Part shown: positions 1 to 9,290 of the stretch, piece after piece
How positions within the stretch are numbered: position 1 is the first letter of the stretch
Layout of the letters: each line of letters opens with the position of its first letter
Source: UBA4742 sp002403895
GTDB lineage: Bacteria > Actinomycetota > Acidimicrobiia > Acidimicrobiales > Acidimicrobilacustridaceae
DNA: 64,000 nucleotides
Direction of reading: 5' to 3'
Assembly (NCBI GenBank): GCA_036823295.1
Contig: DAISGD010000004.1
Location: forward strand, 49,500-113,499
Notes under the pieces: generated by a model
What the model saw: the letters and a program-made list of their open reading frames with translations, nothing else
Told to the model about the DNA's origin: nothing
The model's database searches: none
Made by a program: the position numbers and the translations under genes

Positions 1-657
1 GTCGATGAGGGGCGCCCCGTGGGTGCCGGAATCGTCGCGGCTGAGCCCGCATCCGAGCGTTGGAGCGGGGCCCAGCGAGTCGGGGTGGCCGAATCGGCCT
101 CGGCGCGGTCGGAACCGGGGGTCGACTTCGTAGACGCCCCGCTCTGGGCGGCGGGCGCGGGCCCGGCGGACCTCGTAGGCCATCGAGTCGGCGAGAGCCT
201 TCACCGGGGTGGTGGACCCGACGCCGTAGCCGTAGAGATGCAGAAGCGAGTGAAGATCGGCGAGAGGGAGCGGACCGTGCCGCCAGAGGACCGCGATACA
301 GGTCGATCGGAGGGCGGGCCCCCAGAGCCAGCGGGTGTCGGCGCACAGCGGTCGGAGCGCGGGGAGGTCGTGCGTGGTGGGGCGGCGGCCGTGGTGGTGC
401 TCGACGCGAGGCCAGAGCTCGTCGCGGAGGTCGTCGAGCCGATCGAGGCTGGCGACTCGCCGATGACGGAGCTCGAGGAGCTGAGAGTCGATCTCTCCGA
501 GGTGGGTGATGATCGTGTCGCGTTCGACCTGTCGGGCGAGTCGAGCGGGCGCGGGCAGGTTCGCCGCCATGCGGTTGAGGACGAGCCGGGGTCGTGGGCC
601 GCCGGGATCTGCTGTTCGAGCGGGCCGAGGGAACGGTGGTGTGGACGGTTTGGGCAT
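1..657 (-). CDS. Hypothetical protein, 3' end beyond window (possible winged-helix region)
   Basis: An open frame runs from an ATG at 657 to the window edge (219 codons) with no stop, so the C-terminus is missing. A GGGAGAG ribosome-binding-like sequence lies just upstream of the ATG. I do not recognise the family. The N-terminus is Pro/Arg-rich. A Leu/Arg/Glu/Asp-rich helical stretch (about residues 38-75) includes ELRHRRVASLDRLDDLRDEL. A later segment, about residues 115-170 with ADLHSLLHLYGYGV and RPERGVYEVD, looks like a winged-helix fold by pattern only. The opposite strand is also open here, but its translation is low-complexity and has no comparable start signal. Confidence 0.55.
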   Translation of the reverse strand, partial: MPKPSTPPFPRPARTADPGGPRPRLVLNRMAANLPAPARLARQVERDTIITHLGEIDSQLLELRHRRVASLDRLDDLRDELWPRVEHHHGRRPTTHDLPALRPLCADTRWLWGPALRSTCIAVLWRHGPLPLADLHSLLHLYGYGVGSTTPVKALADSMAYEVRRARARRPERGVYEVDPRFRPRRGRFGHPDSLGPAPTLGCGLSRDDSGTHGAPLID

Positions 658-711
658 GACGACTCTCCCGGGTGGAACAGGGATGAGAGGGCGCCGTAAG
701 GGAGGTGCCGA

Positions 712-729
712 ACCAGACAACAGTCTGGT
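712..729. promoter_or_regulatory. 7-bp perfect inverted repeat
   Basis: ACCAGAC-AACA-GTCTGGT, perfect 7-base arms around a 4-base spacer. It lies 55-72 bases upstream of the start of the leftmost minus-strand gene, so an operator for that gene is possible. No run of T follows on either strand, which argues against a terminator. Confidence 0.3.
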
Positions 730-798
730 GCCAGGATGTGACATGAATGCGCAGGCTCGGCCCGGGCCGAGCCTCTCCGACCCATCCCCACGTGTGGT

Positions 799-834
799 GC
801 TAGGCACCGAATCTGCATCGAATCGGTGCCTAGC
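799..834 (-). terminator. 12-bp perfect hairpin downstream of the GT-C gene
   Basis: Perfect 12-base arms (GCTAGGCACCGA and TCGGTGCCTAGC) flank a 12-base loop. The hairpin begins about 32 bases after the stop of the minus-strand membrane-protein gene, where a terminator would be expected. There is no T-tract, so it would act as an unconventional terminator or 3' stabiliser. The remainder of 658-866 shows no coding signal. Confidence 0.4.
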
Positions 835-866
835 GACAGGGGCGCGATGGTGTGGGAGCGGTCGGG

Positions 867-2552
867 TCAGGACGCTCCGGGCAGCGGGGTAGGCAGGGCG
901 TAGAGGAACACTGCCAACGAACGGGTCCCGGTCCCGGTTCCGCCGGCGCCGGTGGTCACCCCGCTGAACACGAACGGCCACTGGCGCACCACGTGGGCCC
1001 CATCCGCCACGGCTGGGCCGAACGTCGCACCCACGAAGGCACGGACATCAGGATCCTCCCCGTTCACCGGTGAGCCATGGTTGACGATGCCGGTCAACCC
1101 TCGTTCCGCGAGGAACGCCCCGACCTGTCCGTGTCGGCTGGCCTGGTAGTAGCCATAGGAGTTGGCCACGCCGTCAAGGTTCATGACCGGCCGGTTGGCG
1201 TAGTACCCCACGACGCCCGCATCCCACGAGGCCAGCACGGCGTTCGGCGCCAGGTTGGCGTCGATCCACTCGCCGGCGTCCCGGTTGGCCAGCTCGATCG
1301 ACCGCTGATGGGGATCCGCGAACGTCCGCGCCTGGAACCAGAACCCCACCACCAGCGGCGTCACCAGAATGGCGGCGATGGGTGCCAACGCCCGGGCGGG
1401 TGATCGGTTGGGGGCCGCCTCGAGCAGGGCCGCCTCCGAGAAGTCCGCCACTCCCAGCACCACCAAGAAGAGGGCGTAGAGGGCAACCGGGCAGTAGTAC
1501 CAGAGCCACTGCTGCGACTGAAGCACCTGGTAGTAGGCGACCATCACCACGCAGAAGGCAGCGAACCAGGCGGTCGCCGCAGTGAACGCCCCGGCTCGGC
1601 GGAAGCGACCCTGACCGGTCCCGCCGTCGCGCCGGCCGCTCCGACGGAATCCCCACACGCCCACCACGGCGACGGCGAAGAGCACGAGGCCGATCACCAG
1701 CACCCGGCCCAGCGTCACCGGGGCCCGCTTGGTCAGCCCGCTGATCTGTACCGCCACACCGAACCAGAGCTGGTTCGAGCCCACGTAGACGACCGTCACC
1801 AGCGCGGGGATGGCGAACAGTTCCAGCAGGGGACGGATCGCTCGGCGACCGAGCGGCCGGGCCTCCGCCAACGACCACAAGCCCAGGGCGCCCACCAGCA
1901 GAACCGAGTCGGTCCGAGCCAACACGATCAGCGCCAGCAGGACGGCGATGGCCAACCGTTCGCCGGTCGATCCTCGGGTCACGAATCGGCCTCGACACGA
2001 GGCCGCCGCTGCCAACAAGGCGGCGTCGAGCACGACCAGGACCCCCGACTCGAGCCCGTTGACGAAGATGCGCACCATGTAGGGATTGGCCGCCAGGACG
2101 GCGAAGGCCACGGCCACCATTACGGTGCACGAGCGGGCGGCCCGGGAAGCGTCCCGGGGGCGGGCGGCGGCCACGCGGGGCCAGTGGCCGATGCTCTGGG
2201 TACCCACCATGGCCACCAACGCGAGGGCCGCGCCATAGCAGCAGACCTGAAGCCCCAGCAGCACGCGTGCCGCGTCGGTTCCGTCCAGACCGAGGCCGAA
2301 CACGGGCACGGCCAGCAGCATCCACAACGGGTGATAGCCGTTGGTGAGGTTGATCCCGTCGAAGGTCGAGCCATGGCCGGCGGCTACGTTGCGGGCGATG
2401 CCGAAGTAGTAAAAGGCGTCGTCGAAGGTGAGCGCGAACGGGGCATCGCGCCACACGATGATGACCGCCAGCCACACCACGGTGACCACACCGGCGACGG
2501 CAAGGAGGGCTCGGGCGGGCGATGGGGGGACTGCGGGTACGGGGGTCGTCAT
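867..2552 (-). CDS. GT-C-like polytopic membrane glycosyltransferase, putative
   Basis: A 561-residue protein with roughly ten or more hydrophobic segments, the first at residues 14-33. After the first membrane segment an extracytoplasmic loop carries TFDDAFYYFGIARNVAAGHG and then NLTNGYHPLW. The paired acidic DD and the NGYHPLW pattern are typical of integral-membrane GT-C proteins that use polyprenyl-phosphate sugars. The acceptor and sugar cannot be inferred. The ATG lies 4 bases after the stop of the upstream acyl-CoA synthetase gene, so the two are probably cotranscribed. A hairpin follows the gene. The GT-C call is from motif and topology; the enzyme activity is inference. Confidence 0.65.
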   Translation of the reverse strand: MTTPVPAVPPSPARALLAVAGVVTVVWLAVIIVWRDAPFALTFDDAFYYFGIARNVAAGHGSTFDGINLTNGYHPLWMLLAVPVFGLGLDGTDAARVLLGLQVCCYGAALALVAMVGTQSIGHWPRVAAARPRDASRAARSCTVMVAVAFAVLAANPYMVRIFVNGLESGVLVVLDAALLAAAASCRGRFVTRGSTGERLAIAVLLALIVLARTDSVLLVGALGLWSLAEARPLGRRAIRPLLELFAIPALVTVVYVGSNQLWFGVAVQISGLTKRAPVTLGRVLVIGLVLFAVAVVGVWGFRRSGRRDGGTGQGRFRRAGAFTAATAWFAAFCVVMVAYYQVLQSQQWLWYYCPVALYALFLVVLGVADFSEAALLEAAPNRSPARALAPIAAILVTPLVVGFWFQARTFADPHQRSIELANRDAGEWIDANLAPNAVLASWDAGVVGYYANRPVMNLDGVANSYGYYQASRHGQVGAFLAERGLTGIVNHGSPVNGEDPDVRAFVGATFGPAVADGAHVVRQWPFVFSGVTTGAGGTGTGTRSLAVFLYALPTPLPGAS

Positions 2553-2556
2553 CGGG

Positions 2557-4272
2557 TCACATCGTCTCGGCGAAGCTCACCTCGCCCTCACCGCGGAGCA
2601 CGTTCTTGAGCAGCTTGCCCGACGCGTTGCGAGGCAGTTTCTCATTGGTGAGCTCCACATAGGTGGGTACCTTGAAATTGGCCAGGGCCTCGGCGACCCA
2701 CGCCCGTACCTCATCGGCCGTCAGGGTCCAGTCTGGAGCGACCTGCACCACGGCCTTGACCTCCTCGCCCAGCTCGGGATGGGCCACCCCTATGACGGCC
2801 GCGTCGGCGATGTCGGGATGTTCCACCAGGCGCTGCTCGATCTCGACGCAGTAGATGTTCTCGCCACCCCGGATGATCATGTCCTTGGCCCGGTCGGTGA
2901 TGTAGAGGTACCCATCGTCGTCGACCCGTCCGATGTCGCCGGTGTGCAGCCAACCGTCGATCACGGCCTCGGCGGTGGCTTCGGGCTTGCCCCAGTAGCC
3001 CGGCATGATGATGGGGCCACGGATCAACACCTCGCCGGTGGCGCCGGCCGGGACCTCGTTGCCGGCTGCATCGGCGATGCGGATGTCGACCACCGGCACC
3101 GGGGGCCCGACCGAGGTGGGCTTGGCCAGGGCATCGGGGCCGTTGATGACGGTTGCCACCGAGCTGGATTCGGTCAGGCCATAGGCGTTGGACGTGCTGG
3201 TGACGTTGGGGAACGTCTCGCGCACCATCCGCTGCAACTCATCAGCCGACGGCGATCCGCCGAAGGCGACGCTGGTGACGCTGCGGGTGTCGAGGTCGTG
3301 GCGGTCGGGGTACTCACACACCCGCCACACCATGGTGGGGACGGTGGCCCAGATCGTGACCTGTTCGTCCTGGATCAGCCGCAGGGCCTTGTCCGGCTCG
3401 AACTTGCCCTCGGGGATGACGATCTTGATCCCGCCCAGGGTGCCCACCACCAAGCTGGAATGACAGCCCGACACATGGAACAGCGGCGAAGTCAACAGCG
3501 CGGTGGTGCGGGGTGCGTTGCCCAGGGCGGGCCCGGTCTCGGGGTTGGCCATGGCCATCGCCACCCCGTTGAAGATCGTGTTCTGGAGGTTGGCGATCAT
3601 GTTGCGGTGCGTCGAGATGGCGCCCTTGGGCCGACCGGTGGTGCCGCTGGTGTAGAAGATCACCGCCGGGTCCGACTCCTCGATGACCTGACCAGGAAAG
3701 TTGGCGCCGACGTGGCGGGTCAGCTCGTCGAAACGGTGGAGGCGGGGATCATCGCCGAACTCCTGAGGATCGGCGTCGATAAGGAAGACCGCCTCCAGAT
3801 CAGGGAGCAGATCGAGTTGGTCGGCGATGCGGACGAACCGACCCCGGTCGGCCACCAGCACCCGGGCCCCGCTGTCTTTCAGGCCGTAGAGGATCTCGTC
3901 GGTCTTCCACCACCCGTTCAGCCCGACCAGGACGGCCCCCAGGTTCACCGTCGCCCAGAAGCTCAGGCACCACTCGGGGTTGTTGGCGGAAAGGACCGCC
4001 ACCCGGTCGCCGTGGGCGATGCCGATCTCGGCGAGGCCGGCGGCCATCGAATTGGCCAACCCGAAGAACTGTCCGAAGCCGATGCGGCGCTCGCCGTAGA
4101 CCAGGAACGGCTCGTCGTCGCCTCGCCCGGCGGCCAGTTCCGCGACCGCCCGCAGGTGGGGGAGGCGCTCGGCGTACACCTTCATCTCGACCCCGTCGAC
4201 GGTATCGGTGACGATTTCGAACAGGCCACCCGGACCGGTCAGCGTCGCCCGAACCTCAGCCACTGTCGGCAT
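2557..4272 (-). CDS. Acyl-CoA synthetase (AMP-forming, fatty-acid-CoA ligase family)
   Basis: A 571-residue ANL-superfamily enzyme that would activate a carboxylic acid with ATP and load it onto CoA. The P-loop-like motif VIFYTSGTTGRPKGA is at about residues 204-218, followed by YGLTESS (A5) and GWLHTGDIGRVDDDGYLYITDR with RGGENIYCVEIE (A7/A8). The C-terminal catalytic lysine lies in the PRNASGKLLK motif. Length and motif order match fatty-acyl-CoA ligases. The substrate is unknown. It is the first gene of a likely two-gene unit with the GT-C-like protein. The start has a G-rich GGGGGA upstream of the ATG. Confidence 0.9.
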   Translation of the reverse strand: MPTVAEVRATLTGPGGLFEIVTDTVDGVEMKVYAERLPHLRAVAELAAGRGDDEPFLVYGERRIGFGQFFGLANSMAAGLAEIGIAHGDRVAVLSANNPEWCLSFWATVNLGAVLVGLNGWWKTDEILYGLKDSGARVLVADRGRFVRIADQLDLLPDLEAVFLIDADPQEFGDDPRLHRFDELTRHVGANFPGQVIEESDPAVIFYTSGTTGRPKGAISTHRNMIANLQNTIFNGVAMAMANPETGPALGNAPRTTALLTSPLFHVSGCHSSLVVGTLGGIKIVIPEGKFEPDKALRLIQDEQVTIWATVPTMVWRVCEYPDRHDLDTRSVTSVAFGGSPSADELQRMVRETFPNVTSTSNAYGLTESSSVATVINGPDALAKPTSVGPPVPVVDIRIADAAGNEVPAGATGEVLIRGPIIMPGYWGKPEATAEAVIDGWLHTGDIGRVDDDGYLYITDRAKDMIIRGGENIYCVEIEQRLVEHPDIADAAVIGVAHPELGEEVKAVVQVAPDWTLTADEVRAWVAEALANFKVPTYVELTNEKLPRNASGKLLKNVLRGEGEVSFAETM

Positions 4273-4346
4273 GGCAATCCCCCGTGTGTTCGCCGCACCC
4301 CGAGTGCGGCCGGCGCCCAGTCTGCCCTAGGGATCGCGGGCCGCGG

Positions 4347-5483
4347 TCAGCCGAGGGCACCCACCACGTGATCGATGCAGTAGGTCAGGGCCTCGATGTC
4401 GGCTGGGTCGACGGCCGGGAACATGGCGATCCGCAGTTGGTTGCGGCCCAGCTTGCGGTACGACTCGGTGTCCACGATCCCGTTGGTCCGCAGGATCTTC
4501 GACACGGCGATGGCGTCGATGTCGTCGGTCAGGTCGATGGTGGCCACCACGTGGCTGCGCTCCGCGGGGTCGGCCACGAACGGTGTGGCGAAGCTCGATG
4601 CCTCCGCCCACGAGTACATCGTGTGGGCCGACGTGTCCGTGCGACCGGCCCCGAACTCCATCCCGCCGTTGTTGTTGAGCCACTCGACCTGTTGCACGGC
4701 CAGGAATATCGTGGCCAACGCCGGCGTGTTGTAGGTCTGGTCCTTGCGGGCGTTGTCGAGGGCGATGCCGAGATCCATCGATGCCGGCACCCACCGGCCC
4801 GACGCGGCGATGCGCTCGATGCGCTCGATCGCTCGCGGGGACACCGCGGCCAGCCACAGCCCGCCGTCCGACGCCAGGCACTTCTGCGGGGCGAAGTAGT
4901 AGACGTCCACCTCGCTCGGATCAAAGCGCAACCCGCCGGCGGCTGAGGTGGCATCCACCACCACCAGGGCATCAGGGTCCGCCCCGGCCGGTCGAGCCAG
5001 CGACATGGACACGCCGGTCGACGTCTCGTTGTGGGTCAAGGCGTAGACGTCGATCCCCGCCGACGCCACCGCCTCAGGATGGGTGCCGGGGGCCGACTCG
5101 ATGATTTCGGGATCGCCCAAGTGGGGCGCCGCGGCCGCGGCCACGGCGAACTTCGACGAGAACTCGCCGAAGCTGAGGTGCTGGCTGCGCTGGTCGATCA
5201 GTCCGAACGTGGCGACGTCCCAGAACAACGTCGAGCCCCCGTTGCCCAACACGATTTCGTACCCATCGGGCAGGGCGAACAACTCGGCCAGCCCGTTGCG
5301 CAACTGGCTCACGGTGAAGCGGACGGTGGCCTGGCGGTGGCTGGTGCCGAGGTAGGTGGACGACACTGAGTTGAGGGCGTTCACCGCCTCCGGACGGATT
5401 TTCGACGGGCCGCATCCGAAGCGGCCGTCGGCGGGCAAGAGGTCGGAGGGGATCGTGATGGTGGGCAGGCTCTCGGTCACCAC
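4347..5483 (-). CDS. serC: Phosphoserine aminotransferase
   Basis: A 378-residue class V aminotransferase making phosphoserine from 3-phosphohydroxypyruvate and glutamate, the second step of serine synthesis. The N-terminus IPSDLLPADGRFGCGPSKIR is characteristic of the actinobacterial SerC subgroup. The PLP lysine is K201 in YYFAPQKCLASDGG. HNETSTGV (about 151-158) and VVVDATSAAGG (about 174-183) are the usual active-site elements. It starts with two consecutive GTG codons, and the first is given. serA, the preceding step, lies about 4 kb away on the other strand. It is divergent from the class I aminotransferase gene across about 125 bases. Confidence 0.95.
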   Translation of the reverse strand: MVTESLPTITIPSDLLPADGRFGCGPSKIRPEAVNALNSVSSTYLGTSHRQATVRFTVSQLRNGLAELFALPDGYEIVLGNGGSTLFWDVATFGLIDQRSQHLSFGEFSSKFAVAAAAAPHLGDPEIIESAPGTHPEAVASAGIDVYALTHNETSTGVSMSLARPAGADPDALVVVDATSAAGGLRFDPSEVDVYYFAPQKCLASDGGLWLAAVSPRAIERIERIAASGRWVPASMDLGIALDNARKDQTYNTPALATIFLAVQQVEWLNNNGGMEFGAGRTDTSAHTMYSWAEASSFATPFVADPAERSHVVATIDLTDDIDAIAVSKILRTNGIVDTESYRKLGRNQLRIAMFPAVDPADIEALTYCIDHVVGALG

Positions 5484-5608
5484 CCAACTATCGCGGGCCG
5501 CCCCCGCCCCGGCGAAATCGGTTCCGGTTTCGGCGCGGAATCCGGGCCGACTCCCGGGCCTCGGGCACTAGCGTCGAAGGCGACGTAGCCCCGACCCGCG
5601 AAAGACCC

Positions 5609-6817
5609 ATGACCACCGAGCGAATCTCCCGCCGCGTCGGCGCCATCGCCGAGTCCGCCACCCTCGCCGTCGATGCCCGGGCCAAGGCCCTCAAGGCCGC
5701 GGGCCAGCCCGTCATCAGCTTCGGCGCCGGCGAACCCGACTTTCCCACGCCCGCCCACATCGTCGAGGCCGCCGTCGCCGCGTGCCGCGACCCCAAGAAC
5801 CATCGCTACTCGCCCGCCGGGGGTCTGCCCGAGCTCAAGGAGGCCATCGCGGCCAAGACCCGGCGCGACTCCGGCTACGAGGTGCTCCCCGGCCAGATCG
5901 TGGTGACCAACGGCGGCAAGCACGCGGTGTACAACACGTTCGAGGCGTTGCTCAACCCCGGTGACGAGGTGTTGCTCCCGGCGCCGTACTGGACCACCTA
6001 CCCCGAGCCCATCGCCCTGGCCGGGGGCACGGCGGTCGTCCTCCCCACCGGTGAGGCCGCGGGGTTCCGGGTCACCGTCGACCAACTCGAAGCGGCCCGC
6101 ACGCCAGCCACGAAAGCGCTGGTGTTCGTATCGCCGTCCAACCCGACCGGCGCCGTATACCCCGAAGCCGAGGCGCGGGCCATCGGAGAATGGGCGCTGG
6201 CCCACGGTATTTGGGTCATCACCGACGAGATCTACGAGCACCTCACCTACGGTGACCACCGCTTCACTTCGATCGTCACCCTCGTGCCGGAACTGGCCGA
6301 CACCTGTGTCGTGCTCAACGGCGTGGCCAAGACCTACGCCATGACCGGTTGGCGCGTGGGGTGGATGATCGGCCCCGCCGACGTGGTGAAGGCTGCCACC
6401 AACCTCCAGTCGCACTCCACGTCCAATGTCGCCAATGTATCGCAGCGGGCCGCGCTGGCGGCCGTGGCGGGCGACCTCGAGGCGGTGGCCATGATGCGTG
6501 CCGCCTTCGATCGGCGCCGCCTGGTCATCCACCGGATGCTCAACGAGATCCCCGGCGTCACCTGTATCGAGCCCCAAGGTGCCTTCTACGCCTTCCCGTC
6601 GTTGGCCGGGGTCCTCGGACGCGACCTGGGCGGCCACCGGCCGACCACCACATCCGAGCTGGCCGAACTGATTCTCGACAAGGTCAAGGTGGCCATCGTG
6701 CCCGGGGAGGCGTTCGCCGCTCCCGGCTATGCCCGGTTGTCCTTCGCCCTCGGTGACGACGACCTCGTCGAGGGGATCACCCGGATGGGCGAGCTCCTGT
6801 CGACGGCCACGAACTGA
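5609..6817 (+). CDS. aspC: Class I pyridoxal-phosphate aminotransferase (aspartate aminotransferase-like)
   Basis: A 402-residue fold-type I aminotransferase. SFGAGEPDFPTP (about 37-48) is the usual N-terminal motif of the bacterial aspartate aminotransferase group. VSPSNPTGAVY binds PLP, and the Schiff-base lysine is K241 in GVAKTYAMTGWRVGW. The closing arginine lies in the YARLSFA segment near the C-terminus. The family interconverts aspartate/oxaloacetate and glutamate/2-oxoglutarate; some members act on other amino or keto acids, so exact specificity is inferred. Its TGA overlaps the ATG of the next gene (TGATG), which implies translational coupling to the S9 peptidase. Confidence 0.9.
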   Translation: MTTERISRRVGAIAESATLAVDARAKALKAAGQPVISFGAGEPDFPTPAHIVEAAVAACRDPKNHRYSPAGGLPELKEAIAAKTRRDSGYEVLPGQIVVTNGGKHAVYNTFEALLNPGDEVLLPAPYWTTYPEPIALAGGTAVVLPTGEAAGFRVTVDQLEAARTPATKALVFVSPSNPTGAVYPEAEARAIGEWALAHGIWVITDEIYEHLTYGDHRFTSIVTLVPELADTCVVLNGVAKTYAMTGWRVGWMIGPADVVKAATNLQSHSTSNVANVSQRAALAAVAGDLEAVAMMRAAFDRRRLVIHRMLNEIPGVTCIEPQGAFYAFPSLAGVLGRDLGGHRPTTTSELAELILDKVKVAIVPGEAFAAPGYARLSFALGDDDLVEGITRMGELLSTATN

Positions 6818-8859
6818 TGGTGGCCGACGACGCCGTGCAGGAACGGCCCTACGGTTCCTGGCCCTCACCCCTCACCGCGGAGCTCGTTGTCGCCGGTGCC
6901 GTCGGCCTCGGTGACGTGAGGGTCGGCCAAGAAGAGCTGTGGTGGTCCGAGCTGCGTCCCGAGGACGCGGGGCGCATCATGATCGTCCGCCACGAGACCG
7001 GCGGGCGGCCCATCGATGTGCTCCCCGACGGATTCTCGGCTCGCACCAGGGTGCACGAATACGGCGGCGGGGCCTGGTGGCTACACAGCGGCTCCCTCTT
7101 CTTCTCCAACTGGGGCGACCAGCGCCTGTACCGCCTGGATCCCGCCGCCGAGCCTGACACGTACCAGCTTCCGGTGGCGCTCACGCCCGAACCGGCGGAG
7201 GCTCACGGTGACCGCTTCGCCGACGGGGTCGTCACCGCCGACGGGCGATGGGTGATCTGCGTGCGCGAGCGCCACCTCGGGGGAGAGGTGACGAACGAGA
7301 TCGTGGCGCTGCCGGCGTTCGCGGCCACTGCCAGCGAGCCGATGGTGCTGGTGGGCGGGCCCGACTTCGTGGCCGCCCCCCGGACCAGTCCCGACGGTCG
7401 GCTCCTGTGCTGGCTGCAATGGAACCACCCGGACATGCCGTGGGACGGCACCGAGTTGTGGCTCGGTTCCCTCCAAGACGACGGCGACCAGTGCCGGGTC
7501 ACCTCGGCGCGCCGGGTGGCGGGGAGCCGCGACGAGTCGATCACCCAGCCCGAGTGGCATCACGATGGGTCGCTGTGGTTCGTCTCCGACCGTTCGGACT
7601 GGTGGAACCTCTATCGCATCGACGGTGCGGAACTCGGGCCCGAATCGACGGAGCTGCCACCGGCCGTCGAACCGGTGGCTCCGCTGCGGGGCGAGATCGG
7701 CACGCCGGCCTGGGTCTTCGCCCAGTCGCGCTACGCCATCCTGGCCGACGGGCGGATCGTGATCGCCTATGCCGCTGATGGGGTGGACCACCTGGCCGTC
7801 GTCGATCCCGCCGCCGCCGATGGGGAGCGAATTGTCGACCTGGAGACGGGGTTCACGGCGCTGTCATCGCTGCAGGTCTACGGCTACGGCGTGGCCTTCG
7901 TCGCCGGTTCGGCTACGGCCGAACCGGTCATCGCCGTGGCCGATCTCCCGCCGGCGGGGGGTGCCTCGGTGGCCGTCGTGCGACCACCGCGGGACCTCGG
8001 CCTCGACCAGGGCTGGTTCTCGGTCCCCGAGGCTCTGGTGGTGCGGGCCGACGACGGTGGCGTGGCCCACGCCATCTACTACCCCCCGACGAGCCCCACC
8101 AGCGTGGGACCGGCCAGGACGGCTCCGCCGTTGCTGGTCATGAGCCACGGGGGACCCACGGCCGCGGCCCGCCCCCACTTGAGTCTGGCCGTGCAGTTCT
8201 GGACGTCACGGGGCTTCGCCGTGGTGGACGTGAACTACCGGGGCAGTACCGGCTACGGCCGTGCCTACCGCAAGGCCCTCGACGGCCAGTGGGGGGTCGC
8301 CGATGTCGACGACTGCGTGGCCGCCGCCACCCATCTCGTTGCTGCCGGGTCCGTCCACTCCGACCACCTGGCCATCCGGGGTGGTAGCGCCGGCGGCTTC
8401 ACCACGCTGTGCGCCCTCACGTTCCGGGACCGGTTCCGGGCCGGCGCCAGCCTTTACGGCGTGGCCGACCTGGAGGCCCTGGCCCGAGACACCCACAAGT
8501 TCGAGTCGCGCTACCTCGATTCGCTGGTGGGGCCCTATCCCGAGCGTCGGGACCTCTACCAGCAGCGTTCGCCCATCCATCACGTCGAGCACCTCGACTG
8601 CCCGCTCATCGTCCTGCAGGGTCTCGAAGACGAGATCGTGCCCCCGGCCCAGTCGGAGATGATCGTGGATGCGGTGCGGGCCAAGGGCCTGGCGGTGGCC
8701 TACGTGACGTTCGAAGGGGAACAGCACGGGTTCCGCCAAGCCCCCAACATCAAGCGGGCGCTGGAGGCGGAACGGTACTTTTATGCCCAGGTGTTCGGGA
8801 TCGCGCCGTCCGATCCGATGGATGTACCGAGCGAACCGATCCTGATCGAGAACCTCTGA
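6817..8859 (+). CDS. S9 family (prolyl oligopeptidase-like) serine peptidase
   Basis: A 680-residue protein with an N-terminal beta-propeller-like half (repeats such as RTSPDGRLLCWLQWNHPDMPW) and a C-terminal alpha/beta-hydrolase domain. Catalytic Ser524 sits in GGSAGGF, Asp605 in GLEDEIVPP and His637 in GEQHGFR, so the triad is intact. HGGPTAAARP is the usual oxyanion-loop HGGP. It is of the dipeptidyl/acylaminoacyl-peptidase type. No signal peptide is visible, so it probably acts on cytoplasmic peptides. The start overlaps the aminotransferase stop by one base. Confidence 0.9.
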   Translation: MVADDAVQERPYGSWPSPLTAELVVAGAVGLGDVRVGQEELWWSELRPEDAGRIMIVRHETGGRPIDVLPDGFSARTRVHEYGGGAWWLHSGSLFFSNWGDQRLYRLDPAAEPDTYQLPVALTPEPAEAHGDRFADGVVTADGRWVICVRERHLGGEVTNEIVALPAFAATASEPMVLVGGPDFVAAPRTSPDGRLLCWLQWNHPDMPWDGTELWLGSLQDDGDQCRVTSARRVAGSRDESITQPEWHHDGSLWFVSDRSDWWNLYRIDGAELGPESTELPPAVEPVAPLRGEIGTPAWVFAQSRYAILADGRIVIAYAADGVDHLAVVDPAAADGERIVDLETGFTALSSLQVYGYGVAFVAGSATAEPVIAVADLPPAGGASVAVVRPPRDLGLDQGWFSVPEALVVRADDGGVAHAIYYPPTSPTSVGPARTAPPLLVMSHGGPTAAARPHLSLAVQFWTSRGFAVVDVNYRGSTGYGRAYRKALDGQWGVADVDDCVAAATHLVAAGSVHSDHLAIRGGSAGGFTTLCALTFRDRFRAGASLYGVADLEALARDTHKFESRYLDSLVGPYPERRDLYQQRSPIHHVEHLDCPLIVLQGLEDEIVPPAQSEMIVDAVRAKGLAVAYVTFEGEQHGFRQAPNIKRALEAERYFYAQVFGIAPSDPMDVPSEPILIENL

Positions 8860-8870
8860 GAGGGGCCACG

Positions 8871-9227
8871 GTGGACGCTGAGACGCCGGATGCCACGCCG
8901 ATCATGACCGAGATCGAGCGCCACGCCGTCGAAGGCGACGCCCGGGCGCGCGCCGCCTCCCTGGTGTCCCGAGGCATCGGGGCCGAGGTGAACCGCCAGC
9001 CTGACGCCTTCCCTCGGGGGGCCTATGTGGTCACCGTGCTTCCCTCTGATGCCCAGCGGGCCCGCCAGGTGCTCGGCCTCGAGGAGGCGCCCGACGACGA
9101 CGTTGACGAAGCGGAGCTCACCCGATCCGCCCGGCCGTGGCTCATCCCGGTGCTGATCCTCGCCGCCGCGTTCGTCGTCGTCCCCCTCGCCGCGTTCTAC
9201 ATCGCCTTCAAGCTCCAAGGCGGCTGA
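8871..9227 (+). CDS. Small C-terminally membrane-anchored hypothetical protein
   Basis: A 118-residue protein from a GTG at 8871, preceded by GAGAGGGG at good spacing; this decides the start, although the frame stays open further upstream inside the peptidase gene. The soluble part resembles a short regulatory fold (AASLVSRGIGAEVNRQPDAF...AYVVTVLPSDAQRARQVLGL), of the kind seen in putative signal-transducing DUF2007 proteins; that assignment is tentative. An acidic linker (EEAPDDDVDEAE) follows. One transmembrane helix, WLIPVLILAAAFVVVPLAAF, ends the protein with a short tail. It is 11 bases downstream of the peptidase and likely cotranscribed. Confidence 0.7.
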   Translation: MDAETPDATPIMTEIERHAVEGDARARAASLVSRGIGAEVNRQPDAFPRGAYVVTVLPSDAQRARQVLGLEEAPDDDVDEAELTRSARPWLIPVLILAAAFVVVPLAAFYIAFKLQGG

Positions 9228-9290
9228 TCGCCACCAGGCGGGCAAGGTACCGGTTGGCGGCCGTCGCAGCCCAGCGGCCAGGATGATGCG

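Noticed and set aside
19..699. Plus-strand frame at the left edge
   Set aside because: Overlaps the minus-strand partial gene codon for codon; the minus translation has balanced composition and a ribosome site, the plus one does not.
2428..4371. Plus-strand frame of about 650 codons opposite the acyl-CoA synthetase
   Set aside because: Shadow of the synthetase, which has all ANL motifs on the minus strand.
5477..6868. Minus-strand frame opposite the class I aminotransferase
   Set aside because: The plus-strand gene has the PLP lysine and all conserved motifs; the minus translation is repetitive Gly/Val/Asp.
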